A stretch of DNA of 64,000 bases from Ophiura sarsii (lineage: Eukaryota > Echinodermata > Ophiuroidea > Amphilepidida > Ophiuridae), in the NCBI GenBank assembly GCA_035610835.1, contig CM069459.1:25497636-25561635 (forward strand). The letters run 5' to 3'. Of the stretch, positions 24,710 to 37,300 are shown piece after piece (the stretch's first letter is position 1; every line of letters starts with the position of its first letter). The notes beneath the pieces are model-generated. The model had not been told where the DNA came from and searched no databases. It was given only the letters and a program-made list of their open reading frames with translations. The translations under genes and the position numbers were made by a program.

Positions 24710-24889
24710 CTGTAAAAGTGGTATTTTTCGTGCAATTAATTTTTCGTGATTTGACGATTTTGAACTGTTATGCATATTTTTAAATTCACGATTTTTAGCT
24801 TTCAATCACAGTGACCTATTTGTAAATCGAGCATGAAAATAAATGTAGCGTGAAAATAAATGTAGCGCACATTTTTTTCACTTTTACAG
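24710..24889. mobile_element. CTGTAAAAGTG MITE, copy 1
   Basis: TIR CTGTAAAAGTGG / CACTTTTACAG between TA dinucleotides. Two copies of a 17-bp GCGTGAAAATAAATGTA-type unit; the orthologue at 49162-49358 has three. Confidence 0.75.
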
Positions 24890-26265
24890 TATTTTCACAA
24901 AGTAGTACTGGTTTCAGGTTTATTATCGGTGAACCAGAAGGGTGAGGGGTGATAGGCTCTTAGCCAGTACCAAGGGAAAATAGAGTGCCCTACTTCCCCG
25001 ATGTAAACCCTATAGATAGTATTTATCTTATTACACCTCACTGTGACTCTAGGGATGAGGTTGTACAGAAATAGGCAGTACTACAAATTGTATTTCCATA
25101 TAGGATACAGTGCCTATAGTAGGAATTGACCAGTGAAATGGCAAGATTAGGTCATGAATATTTTGAGGTGTAATTATGAAGATTCCTCCAATCTACAGCT
25201 CTTCTTACGGTGTGTATTAGCAAGACACTCTGTCGCCCTCATATGATGCTATCTCGGCAGGCTCCATGTAGCGTTAGCGACTGTACGGTAATATTGAAGA
25301 CTGGGGGATGCAGTCTACAGACTACTGCTTTTTGTGACAATAGGTATAACTTAAATTTGGTTGGTTACTGGCAAAACACTGTTTCTACTCTGAGTTTATC
25401 ACTCTATTTTAAGTCCCAAAACAAGCTTTTATGATGCTCTTCTGTAAGTTCTGATGAACTAACTCAATTTGTTTTGCTAAAAATAAATATAGGTTAAAGG
25501 ATTTGGAGTAAAAAAACAGAATACTACTATATTAATGCACCAAAAGTAAAAGGGTATGTGCTATATATACAAATACTACAGAATCTACAATGATAAAATG
25601 AAATATTATTGAAATTGTTAAGACCCAAATGCGATGGATGAGCATTACATATACCAGCACACTGTTGGGTTGGCTTGAAAGATATATATATGCAGCTGAG
25701 TGTCGTCTGCGTCTACTAGACTATATTATACTTGCCACAAATAGTGCCACAATTAAAACATGTATATATACATAAATATATTGACTAAATATATCCCATG
25801 ACTAACTAGTATACGAAAGGTCATTATATATTACAGAGAAAATAGTTTTCTGTACTTTGAGTACTAAGGCAATTTGGGCCTGCATTCACTCGAAGGACAA
25901 ATACCAATCAATGTCAACCTCGTGTGTATTAAATAATGTCAGCCTTATGTAAAATAGTACACTTTAAAAGAACCATATTAAAATTAAAATGCAAGGTATT
26001 TCTTAAACAAATCAAATACTGTAGAAGCTGTCATTTTTGCATGTACAATGTATCATTTTTGCATTTGAAATTGTGCATTTTTTCATAATCCATGATTAAT
26101 TTTGCCTTTGAACCAATTTGTTTCACAGGCACACTAGGCCTATATATAACATTTTATATGGTTTCAAAGTAAATTTCCATTATGAAAATGAATGGATTTT
26201 GATACTTGCGTTGCGTACTGCGAGTTTCATTTGCGAATAGAACCAGTGAACTTGTATACCCTATA
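24890..26265. other. Duplicated intergenic spacer
   Basis: Collinear with 49360-52430. No exon, RNA or domain signal recognised in either copy. Confidence 0.5.
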
Positions 26266-26959
26266 CAGGGTGTATCAAACAAATTAGGACACTTTTTCAT
26301 GACGGTGTAATACTTGTTATAATCATTGGACCATGACCAATTTAGTCTCAATGTAAAGCCCAATTAATTATTATGATATCCTGAAGATATGAGATCAATC
26401 CGATGAAAAATAAGAACACTAGCATAATTTGCGTAAACCATGTCATTTACTGGTTTGTACAATGGGATTTACATGTATAGTCCAGTAAATAACATGGTTT
26501 ACGTTTCAATACGTTTCAATAATTATAAACATAGAAAATAATCTATCAGTCAATAGCAAAGATTAGTTTGGTAATCCATTTAATTCTGGCACAAATCAAT
26601 ACTGGCTAAATAGGCCTAATCCACAAATCAGATGCATGCATATTCTGTGCAAATTAAAAAAGTTCTCGAACCCACACTGTAGATGGTTCATTAGCATGAT
26701 AAGAAGTAGAATTGGCATAAATAGTGTGCACGTTCCTCTACTGTTACTGTGTGAATGACCATTGTACATACTACAAAATAGATTGCCTTGCCTAATAGGT
26801 CACAATTTCCTTAATTAATAATGGATTTTTCTCATTTTTTCAGGATTTTATCTTTATCGGTTGTTCTTTACATTAAAATAAAAATTGGTCATGCTTCAGT
26901 GATTTAACAAGGATTTAAACCATCATCAAAAAGTGTCCTAATTTTTTTGATACACCCTG
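26266..26959. mobile_element. Mariner-like element, 694 bp
   Basis: TIR CAGGGTGTATCAAA, with AATTAGGACACTTTTTC just inside and mirrored at the right; TA on both sides (26264-26265, 26960-26961). No transposase remains. Absent from copy 2. Confidence 0.8.
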
Positions 26960-27532
26960 TACAAGTATACAGTACTGTAAGACACTAGAGTACTTTACAA
27001 TAATAGTATATAAAACAAGTTTGTCTAAGTTTTTACTCCAATTTACTCTTTGTTAATTTGGTATAACTCGGATTTCAACATCACATTATCAAGTCTTGTA
27101 ATTATGGCAAAAGCCTTTGGTAACATTTAAGTCACATAGGAGGCAAAGAACTTGTTCTAGAATCTGATGGACCGAAGTCATGTCCATTGCTATGTCTTTT
27201 TTCTCTCAAAATGTATAAGACATTTTCAACAACAAACAATTCAAATGTTTTTAAACATTTCTATTTCCATTTCAAAAACATTTTTGAACAAATCATTTTT
27301 TCCAACAAAATTCAAAAGTTTTAAAAATTGTCATTTAAAAAAAGCTGTTGAATTTGCAATTTCCGGATCAATTGAACAACAGTTGTTGTCCTTTTGGCCT
27401 AAACCTAATAATGAGATAATGATTATCACACTTTGATGATAAATGAAAGTGTTTTACCACAAAAACAATACTTTTGAGATTTAGACTTATTAAAAACATT
27501 GATTATCCTTCCTGATACCACATGACCACATT

Positions 27533-28060
27533 AATGATGATGATAATATTAATGTATAATCCTCGTTCCTGATACCATTGATGATGGCAATCCGATGCGT
27601 TTAATCTCCCTTCTTGATTATGAATATGATTAATTATGGGCTATGATTAATCTCAGATTATCTCTCTGGCAGGTATCACTGATGATAATGATGATGGTCT
27701 ATGTCTCAACTCGGATCATATATCTCCCTTGCCGATATATCACTAATGATGATGATAATGATGCTAATGTTGTGTTTAACCCTACACCCCCCTCCTGATA
27801 CCACTGATGGATGATAGTGATTATAATGATGATCTGTGTTTATCTCCCTTAATCTGAGATTATCTCCCTTTCTGATACCACCGATGATGATGATGGTCTG
27901 TTTACCCCTCCTGATACGATTGATGTGATGTTCCACCGATGATGATTACGATGGTCTGTTTCCCTCCTGATGATGTGATGATGAGCTATATGATCTGTTT
28001 AATCCCCTTAATCTCATTTTCTGATTCCACTGATGATGATATGATGATGGGGATTTGTGT
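27533..28060. repeat. GAT-rich imperfect minisatellite, copy 1
   Basis: Runs of GATGAT interspersed with a loose unit like CTGATACCACTGATGATG and TTTAATCTCCCTT. Orthologous tract at 53110-53640 with different run lengths. Confidence 0.7.
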
Positions 28061-28215
28061 TTAATCCCCACTACTCTTAATACCTCTGATCAAACAGCAT
28101 GTGAACAACAATGCAAGGATCTATGAACGAGGATGAAGAAATAAAACATGGATAAATAAATTGCAGAATGTGAAAATATGATTTAATATGTATACTACAA
28201 GTAAGACTCTTTTAA

Positions 28216-28422
28216 CCCCCTGGGGTCTACCTGTCTATCTTACAGTGGTTCTGATTGGTTTATTACAAGATGTACTCATATGAATAGCCAATTCAAATGC
28301 AGCTTGTAAAATGTTTCACTCCCATCTTTATCAGGGATACAATTATTCTAACAATGTCTCTCATTGGTGCAATTAATGATGTATCCATCTTTTTGACCAA
28401 TCGGCCGGTAGTTCTCAGGGGG
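28216..28422. mobile_element. TTAA-flanked (piggyBac-like) MITE, 207 bp
   Basis: Ends CCCCCTGGGGTCTACC and GGTAGTTCTCAGGGGG between TTAA sites (28212-28215, 28423-28426). TTAA duplication and C-rich start fit piggyBac. Other copies at 34947-35161 and, diverged, about 50375-50524. Confidence 0.8.
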
Positions 28423-28426
28423 TTAA

Positions 28427-29220
28427 AGGCCTATTCAGTGATGTGTTTGAGGCTGATAAAAAAAACTGGGATTTTTACATTTAAAAAATTGTAACATGTA
28501 CTCTTTGTACAACAAAACGTTGATTCAAAATATTTTGGTAAGATTTTTACGCTAATAGCTAGGGAGCATGGGTCCATTTTTAGGGGTTTTCCGGTCGTGG
28601 TGTGCTGCACTACAAGTTATACACCAACATGTTCCTTGAAGTCAGTAGAATTACAACATAGGTGGACATTCTCGCCAACGTGGGTGTTTAATTGACCTTT
28701 GACCTTAATTTGGGTAGTCGCATGTTTCAAAACTATGTGTGCTCCCCAGCTATAAACAGTCACGATAGAAATATGCTGCACATGAAGGCTACTTTCGGGA
28801 TATTGTGAATGTCAACAGCAAAAATGACCATTATTAATGTTCATCTTGAATTCTGATATAACAAAGGATACAGATGTATCCGAAACGTTCATGTGAGTAT
28901 CTTTACACTGGATCAGTATAATGAACATTCCATACCAGCAAATTTACATTTAGTGTAAGCTAAATAGATACTGACGTTTTCCACTTCTCCAGCTAATAGC
29001 GGGGGAGCTCTTCCCTTGAATTTATCGTGATCGGGCAAGGATAATACCGGGGATATTAGTGGTTTAAACACTGACCTAGATACCAAAAAACCAAACAAAA
29101 AACCAAACTTAGTTTGGGCTACCAAGTTAAATGGTTCAATTAGCATGATGTATTCAAAAAAAGGTCACCGGTGCTCTTGGATTATTCCAGTTAACTACCA
29201 AAATAACCCCACTGATTGCC
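28427..29220. other. Duplicated spacer, no gene
   Basis: Collinear with about 54026-54780 (shared GTGCTCCCCAGCTATAAAC). No open frame with a domain. Confidence 0.45.
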
Positions 29221-29221
29221 A

Positions 29222-29450
29222 AAAAATGCCAATCCTAAGTCGATGACGGAGTCAACCGAGCCTATATAGTGAGCGCAGTATACTGCCCTAACGAGTAGCT
29301 GAGGGCCGTGGCTTAGTGGGTGGGACATGGGATTCAGACTGGAGGGTCCCTGGATCGGATCCCGGCGATTTAGTTGGTGTTTTTTCCTCAAAAAATGTGA
29401 TCCCGGTCAAAAACCTAAACCGGGGTAAGGGTTAAGAAGATTACACATGG
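29222..29450 (+). repeat. tRNA-like SINE with TCCCTGGATC B-box region
   Basis: GTGGCTTAGTGGGTGG resembles an A-box and GGGTCCCTGGATCGGATCCC a B-box, about 40 bp apart as in tRNA heads. A related sequence is at about 62790-63030. Confidence 0.55.
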
Positions 29451-29585
29451 GAAAATGCTTATTCAAAAGAAATTAGACAGATCAATGCACACAACGATGG
29501 TTTAGTGCAACAAAGTCCTATCTGCAATGGCTGCTATTTGTTAGATTGTGTTTTCACAAGGACATATCTTAAAGCACCCTTAGTA

Positions 29586-29937
29586 TAGATGAGGTGACCG
29601 TTGTTTACATCAGTAGTGTTTACAAATTGATTAGCGCCTGGTCTCAAGACATGCTAGAGGTAAGTCCATGACTACTGCATACATACTATTCGAAAGCAAA
29701 ACACACATCACTGAGCGCCAATTGTAAAAGCACATGCCCTTATGGTGCGTATGCATACTGCCGGGCAACCAGATTTAGTACCTGGTCTCTCACTGTGCTT
29801 AGGGATGCAGACCATGACTACTGCACTATTACAACGTAAGCATTGTAAGTAATGATCAATCAAGTGTGAATTTAAGCACATTCCCTATAGGTGCGCACGC
29901 ATACTGCCGGGCACTACGTCACCGGTCACACCATCTA
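29586..29937. mobile_element. TAGATGAGGTGACCG MITE, copy 1
   Basis: TAGATGAGGTGACCG at the left, CGGTCACACCATCTA at the right, TA flanks. An internal segment with GCATACTGCCGGGCA occurs twice. Second copy 45418-45760. Confidence 0.75.
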
Positions 29938-29940
29938 TAA

Positions 29941-30491
29941 TCAAGCGCGTCCAAGAAATCACGTAATTAGGGTGGGTTTTGAAGCCGTGGCACGATACGT
30001 ACGTAACATGTTTAGGGTATCAAAACAAGGAAAATCAGGAAAAAGGGTATACTTTTCATACAATTGTCTTACGTATTAAGGGTCCTTATTTTCTTCTATC
30101 TATGAGAATTTTTAAATAGCCGCGATACATTCATTACTTTCTTTGATTCGTCTTGGATTATATTCTTTCGGGTTAGTTCAACAACGGGTTCAAGAGATCT
30201 GATCTTGAACACCATTTGTTTCACTACTAAATAGGGAAGGAAAATCAGTGTTTAGAGCCTGTTTTAGAGTGCATCGTTCTTAGTTAGGATTCAAAATATA
30301 CAAATTACGTACTTAAGGTACGGTACGCTAGGGTATCAAAGTATTTGGATTACTTGTTTAGGGTATGAAAATACTCAAATTGATTGCTTAGGGTATGTAA
30401 AACACTGTCCTTACTTGTTTAGGGGGTACTTTTTCACATTTATGCAATTACTTATTTAGGGTACTTTTTGAAAGTCCTTGGACGCGCATGA
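29941..30491. mobile_element. Probable MITE with TTTAGGGTAT repeats
   Basis: CAAGCGCGTCCAAG and CTTGGACGCGCATG form inverted ends. At least five TTTAGGGTA-type units lie inside. Target duplication not clear. Confidence 0.5.
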
Positions 30492-30959
30492 TACCTCCCT
30501 TGTAATGACCACTGAGCACCCCGGCCCGCATGTGACAGCTATTGTAGCTATTGCCTTTTACATAGCTGAGATGTTAGTGATAAAAATATCCCGTCTGCTA
30601 TAGCTGCCCTGTGTTACTTTTAGTTTATATCAAGTTTATATAGGTCTGCTATTATAGACTACCACATATGATAACATCTGGCAGCTATATTGCAGATGGA
30701 CCCTTGTTGCACTGAACCCTTGACATGCTGATGTTCTGTGTGGTCAATTGAAGAAACCTAAACAAGGCTATGCGAAATGCAATTTAGAAAAAATGAAATA
30801 TTGAGGGAGGCGGTGGGGCAAGCAGCATGTCATCGATGGAACTTCATAATGTGAAATTAAAATTTGAAGAAACATAGTCCAATAAATCACTGGATTCAGT
30901 CGTTTTTCTTCAGTTTTGGAAAAACATTCCATACAGTCACAACTTGGCTGACACCATTA
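30492..30959. other. No gene seen; duplicated spacer before exon 6
   Basis: Right part collinear with 55540-55745. The missing last exon of gene B was searched for here and below without success. Confidence 0.45.
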
Positions 30960-31262
30960 GGCCTAAAAAAAAAAGTGTGATTGGCCTAACCCGACCGACC
31001 TAAATACACCGCAGACCCTGAATATTATTTATTATTTTGAGGGAGGAAAAAAAATCAAAATTTAAATTTAACAAAATGAATAAAAAATAAAAAAATGAAC
31101 AAAGTATTAAAGTTTCTGACTGTTTGCTTTCATTTTCGGCTATTTTAAGTCCCCAAAGCAGGTGATTTAAACAAATTAAATTTAAAAAAAAAATATCCTG
31201 ACCGACCTACCCTATTTGTATTTGTCATGTTAGGCCAATCAAACACTTTCTTTTTTTAGGCC
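30960..31262. mobile_element. PIF/Harbinger-like MITE (GACCGACC family), 303 bp
   Basis: TIR GGCCTAAAAAAAAAAGTG, TTA on both sides (30957-30959, 31263-31265). Inserted 25 bp downstream of exon 6 of gene B; the gene C site (about 55748) is empty. Confidence 0.8.
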
Positions 31263-31286
31263 TTAGTGTCAATCCTTTATACCCAC

Positions 31287-31370
31287 CTCAAATACAAGAA
31301 GACCAAGACACACTCCACCAACAATGAGATAATTTCCTTCGATCCAGCTGGTGAAGGTGTCCACACACCC
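31287..31370 (-). CDS. Gene B exon 6 (end of large loop, TM4)
   Basis: Twenty-eight codons beginning GCVDTFTSWIEGNYLIV, then GGVCLGLLVFE and a GTGGGT donor. The GC pair closes the loop and the hydrophobic run starts TM4. The exon ends inside TM4, so one more exon is required. Confidence 0.88.
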
Positions 31371-34300
31371 CTGAGTACAAAACAAAATCGAATAAAGATG
31401 TTAGGGCTCTTGCCGTTTTACAAGTAGAGGAAAGCTCGAGGTAAGAGCAGGGAAAACACGATGCTTTTGTCTATATTGTTAAAAGGAGTGACGGAAGATC
31501 GGTGATTAATACCTCACTGAATGGGTACTACGTTTAATCATAACTTCAAAAACTGCACCATTTTTGGGGGATTTGGTCCAACAATTCGGTGTAAACTTCG
31601 ATTGTGTCTATAGAGTACTCATATGAAACATGTGCACCTTATTATGGAACACCCTTTATACATACCTCCGTATTCATGTTGGCTGCAACTAATGGTACCC
31701 CATTAGTTCCTAAATTGCATCCATCCTTCTTGGGATACTTACAGCAACTCGCAGGCGCAGCGTACGCCAAATTGGCGAGTGTAGTACCCCAAGCACTGCC
31801 ACCCCAGTCTGCGATACCACTGGCTCCGCAACAGTTGAACTAAGAGTAAAGTGAAGAAAGAAAGTAAAAGTTAACTCCATGAGAACCATATCCCATCAGG
31901 CACTGTGAATGTTCAAGCTTTTAAACCTGATCAGATTTTGGTGTGTTCAAATTTCTGCTCTTTCTTTAAATGTCTTCCCTTTTTGGCCTTTTTAGCCCTA
32001 TTATACACCTATCAGTTGTAAGACGCACTATACGACCCCCGGGAGAGGTGCGTCGTGGGTGCGTCGTTTACCAATAATTCTTGACGGAGGGTACGTCAGT
32101 GGCAGCCTTTGGTCCCCGTCAAAAAAATGACGGAGGGTGCGTAAGGGTTCGTCACTTTACATGGGTGCGAATGGGCTGATAGTTGACGGAGGGTGCGTAT
32201 TTGGATGGCAATGGTCCGTCGTTATTTTGACACAGGGTGCGTCATGGTACATGAGAAGTTGACGCACCTCGGTAAAGTGACGCACCACTCCCGGGGGTCG
32301 TATAGTGCGTCTTACAACTGATAGGTGTATTACAGGGTGTCCCAAAAGTCTATGCACGTTTTTGAAGAGTCATATCTCATAAAATATAAATCATATGGTA
32401 TAAATTTAACCATATTTTGATTGACGAGATTTGGGAAATTATTTTGATACCAAACACAACCATATCGGTGAACCCACAACATAAAACTGGTTGAAAGTTT
32501 GTGGCCGTGTGCCAGACCTACCTATACCAAGTACCACACATTGTTGCTAAAATCAGGTGCGCATAAATTAATGGTATCATGAAAGCAACGTTGCGCATTA
32601 GTCACAGTTCACTGATTACCTTGCAACATTAATGTTTTATTACCAAACTCGGTCAATCACAACATAAATAGGCATAGTAGACAAAATTTCACAGCAAAAG
32701 TCTTCATTCAAGGTGGTTTACAGCATAGCTAAGCGAATACAAATTGTATGGTTCTACGCTAAAACAAATTCAGTTCAAATCACTCAACAAAAGTTCAGAA
32801 AACATTTCAAGAATATCCATTCTGAAGTTGGTGGATACATTTTTGAACACAGGAACTGTGCATGATTTGTCTCGATGTGGTAGAAAAAAGACTAAAACAA
32901 GCAGCATTAAAATAATCCGGTAAGTTTAAATGTTAACATGTTTGACAGCTGTATGATGTGTGTGTTCACTTTTCTGTTACGTTATTCAATTTTTTAGGTC
33001 TGTGTTTTGGCTTGCATTAGCACACGTCCCTGTATAAATGGAAACATTTAAACTAGATTTCACTATAGAAACGAACATTATGTGTGATATAGTTTGTTAT
33101 TATGATGGGATCACTGTAATGTAAAATTTAAATATTACAATTGACGGATCACTTAACCAACTCTAACCGTCTTTTCGTTAATCTCAATAGGTGTGGATTT
33201 ATGAGCTTTATTCCTCCGAAATATAAAATTACATTTTTGCAGTAATATATATTTTACTTCGATGGTGGCATTACAAACAGATGTTACTTCAATGTTTGGT
33301 TTCAAAATGATTTCCCACATCTCCTCTTTCTAAATATGTATTCATATTTTCAATACGACTTATATTTTGTGAAATACAAAGTTTCAAAGTCGTGCATAGA
33401 CTTTTGGGACACCCTGTACATACACTTTTCAGGGTTTTTTCTCAATTATGGTCATTCTGATTCGTGGTACCTGCTGTAGTCGTAATATAAAGCCCTATAA
33501 TGCCTGTCAATTGTTGAGTCCAGCCCTGTGTGGGGTAAACTGAATGTCAATTTGTGATGTGATCTGTGAAAACCCGTCGGATGTCGCAAAATGTGAACTA
33601 GGGATTATGGGTAATTTAAAAAAAAATATTAAAAGAAAAAAGAAAAAAAACTTTTTTTTATACATTTTTTTAAAGAAAATTAGTTTCCAATACTTTGTAT
33701 CATCATCTTTTATAAAATTTCACCTTCAAAAACTTACTTAAGTCACTTTTATTATTAACCTTATAATGTTATTATATTGAATTATGTATCTTTTTTGGCC
33801 TGTTTTCATGATTTCTTGTTTGTAGCTTTTGATGACATCACAATCATCATTCACTCATAACTTTTTTTGTAGTGATCGTAGAAAAATGATCGAAACAGTT
33901 CTGTAAATCAGCACAGTTTTAGCTTTCTTATGATATAAATATCTCCAATATGAAAAATGCCACCATGTGGCGGGTTTTCACAGATCGCATCACATTTGAG
34001 GGCCCATCGGTGGGTTCACGAGTGCTGCTCCTTTTGGTTGCATCTTGCTACACTCGCAGCATGGAACTAGGACTATATCACAGGACGATGTTTTAGGAAT
34101 GTATTGACCAAGTTATGATCCTACCTAATGACATGAATATTGTGACGGTGAAACATACATATCAACTCCATTCTGTACATACCAGTGATGTAACTAGATA
34201 TTTTCATTTGGGGGTGGGCACGGGGGGAAGCATCTTTACTCTTGAGAATTTGCTCCCAAAGATCATTTTTTGTAAAATTTGCATGCACAACATGCATAAC

Positions 34301-37300
34301 ACACAAAATAATGAATTTCATGCTGATTTGCTTCAAAATGAAATGGGTAATTTGTACGTGTATGGTTTCGGCTATATTTACCAGTAACATTCATATTAAT
34401 TTATTTTTGATGAGGGTGTCCCGCTCAGGGTCTTAAAAAGGGGGCCTTTGGAACTGAACTGAGTGAATTTTATGATGAAAAATACGGTCATAAGAACTGA
34501 CTTTCTCGAAAAAGTAGGTCTTAAGAACTGGGTGGTGTTTTTTTTAGTTTGATTAGTAAGATCGCAAATCTTTCAAAAAATTGGGTCTTTGGAATGAAAA
34601 TGTTCATGAATGCTTTGGAATGAAAATGTTCATGAATGCTTTGGAATGAAAATATTCATGATCATGCTTTGGAATGAAAATGTTCATGAATGCTTTGGAA
34701 TGAATGAAAATGTTCATGAATGCTTTGGAATGAATGAAAATGTTTATGATTTTTGAATTTTCAATAAAATGGGGGTCTTGAGAGCTGCTGCTGATGCAGG
34801 CTCAAAAGGGGTCTTAAGAGCTAGCAGAAGAGGGTGAAAATGGGGTCTTCAGGGCGGCACATACCTATATACCTCTTTCCAATGTCATTTCACATACCAA
34901 TGCGGGCGGGCTTCTGAGACAGACAATCATCTTTGTTTGGCCTTAACCCCCTGGGGTCTACCTGTCTATCTTACAGTGGTTCTGATTGGTTTATTACAAG
35001 ATGTACTCACTCATATGAATAGCCAATTCAAATGTACGGTAGCTTGTAAAATGTTTCACTCCCATCTTTATCAGGGATATAATTATTCTAACAATGTCTC
35101 TCATTGGTGCAATAAATGATGTATCCATCTTTCTGACCTATCGGCCGGTAGTTTTAGGGGGTTAAGTACGGTTACAGGAACAAGTAGACTACTCCATTGA
35201 GCAAGTATTCTGTTTTATCAGATAATTAGTGTGGTCTGTTTTGGATTAGCGGCCATTTTGGGAGGGAACACTAAATACTATTCAAGTTTCTCTGGGCAAA
35301 TGCATAATAATGATTTCAAGTAATCTCAGCATTTCAAGTAAGGTTGCTCTAATTTGGAGGTCATAAATTTGATCATCAGGCAGTATTCAGCAGAGAAGTG
35401 TTACATGTACTGAACCCGATCGAAATGATCGCCAAGTAAAGTCTATGGCGTGAACCATATCACACCAAAATATGCTAGATAGATCCAGTTAAGGGTTATA
35501 TAATCACTTTGATAGAGAATTGAATAAGAAGTGTGTGGGCTCGAACTGTGTTTTTTTATAAGCACTTTTGTGTTCCCTCTAACACTTTCCATGCAGCAGG
35601 CGTCTGCAGACGACATTCCAAAATTACACAAAATGTTTCAAAAATGTCAACATTATTGAATTTCATTACCATATTTGGAATCACTGTGAGAAATGCATTG
35701 CGATAGACTTGGGAAAGTGGAAAAGGTTTCTGGAAAATCTGTTATGTTAATGATGGTAAAACTAATTATAGCCGGGTGGAAAGTGTTCAAATGGCAGCTA
35801 TTAATCCAAAACAATAAATGTTTTTTTCACCTTTCCTGCTCATACATACCTCTTTCTGTACTAGGTCGATGGTCTGGGTAGCAGCATTATCGGTGCCATC
35901 ATATTCGTCATTAATGGCGTTGTTCATGTTGTCCTTGACAACAGTTGTCAGCTGTAATAAAATTAACAAAATATTAGTAATGTTTTGACATCAATAACGC
36001 CACTATTCATCAATTTTTCTTTTTTTGTCCATGTCCAACTGACCGTGTACTATAGTCCCGACCGTGTAACTTTTTATTAATTTTTTAAAAGTCACGTATC
36101 TGGCCTCAATTGACACCCAATACCATGTATAGTATTATGTGAGTAATTTTGGGTCAAGACAAGTATGGGTCATCCCAAAGATCTGACACGGTTCAAAATT
36201 CAGCGTACTGGCTAGGACTGGGCCAAAACAAACCACTAGCCAAAACAAAACAAAAAATCAAAAAGAAAAATCAATATTATTCTCATCCTCATCAACTTTA
36301 TTGTTGATCTTGTCATTGTCGGATCGTTATCATCGTCAGTGATTCCTGCTTGTAATTTACTTCTTAGAACTTACACAATAGAAAAAAGTTTAGAAGTGTA
36401 TGCATAAGTATGATTTTGAGAATTATGTAGAATTTAGTGAATGCTGACCACATGGTACAAAATGTAAGAAAAATAGTGCAAAATTTAGTAAGATACTTAT
36501 TTAGGGCCTGGGGGAGGGGCAGTCGGGTATAATGTTATTATCATCTGCATGAATGAAAGTGCAGATTTAATTAAGGGTGCATTTTTCGACCACAACGCGG
36601 TCCAATATCCACGTCTCATCAATGTAAAAATAGCCCAAAATGGTTATAGGCCTACAGGGTGACCCAAAAAAATGTTAACACTCAGGGCACATACGATATC
36701 TTAAAAGGACAGGAACACACGGGTCTAATCTTATGAAAGCTGAGTAAATAAGCTTTCATTTGCATTTTATTGCGTTCCAATTGGTTATTTAGAACGGGAG
36801 ATATGCTTCAGCAAACATGAGGAAGCGGATCTAGGGTAGCTGTGAGGAGTCATAACAGCCATTCCATTGTGACTCGTGTGACATTTCTACAAAAATCCAT
36901 CTTTGAATGCATTACCAGTGGAAAACTAGCTTTCCTCTACTTTAATATCACTTATATCAGTTGAGACATTGTGTATGCATAGTTATTAAGTATACAAATG
37001 TTTGCCATACAACCAATATTTCTTTAGAATATCACAATTTATTTGATGTGACTCGCGTGACAGGCTACAAAACAGGTTTTTTGACATCACTTGATTCAAA
37101 TGGCTCTTCAAAGAATTCTACAAGTGTGACTACCAATTGGGTTTTTTTCTGAACTAAGGAACCTAAACAACCTATCGCATTCTGTGCATGAGTTACACTG
37201 TGCCCAGGCTTCTGTGTAGTGGTCTGTATAAAATGTGACTCGCGTGACACAACTGTGTGACTCACGTGACATATAGTACAATGTAGCTCATTGAAGGGCA

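Noticed and set aside
31604..31843. 79-codon plus-strand frame
   Set aside because: It is the antisense of tetraspanin exon 5, which has the family motifs and splice sites on the minus strand.
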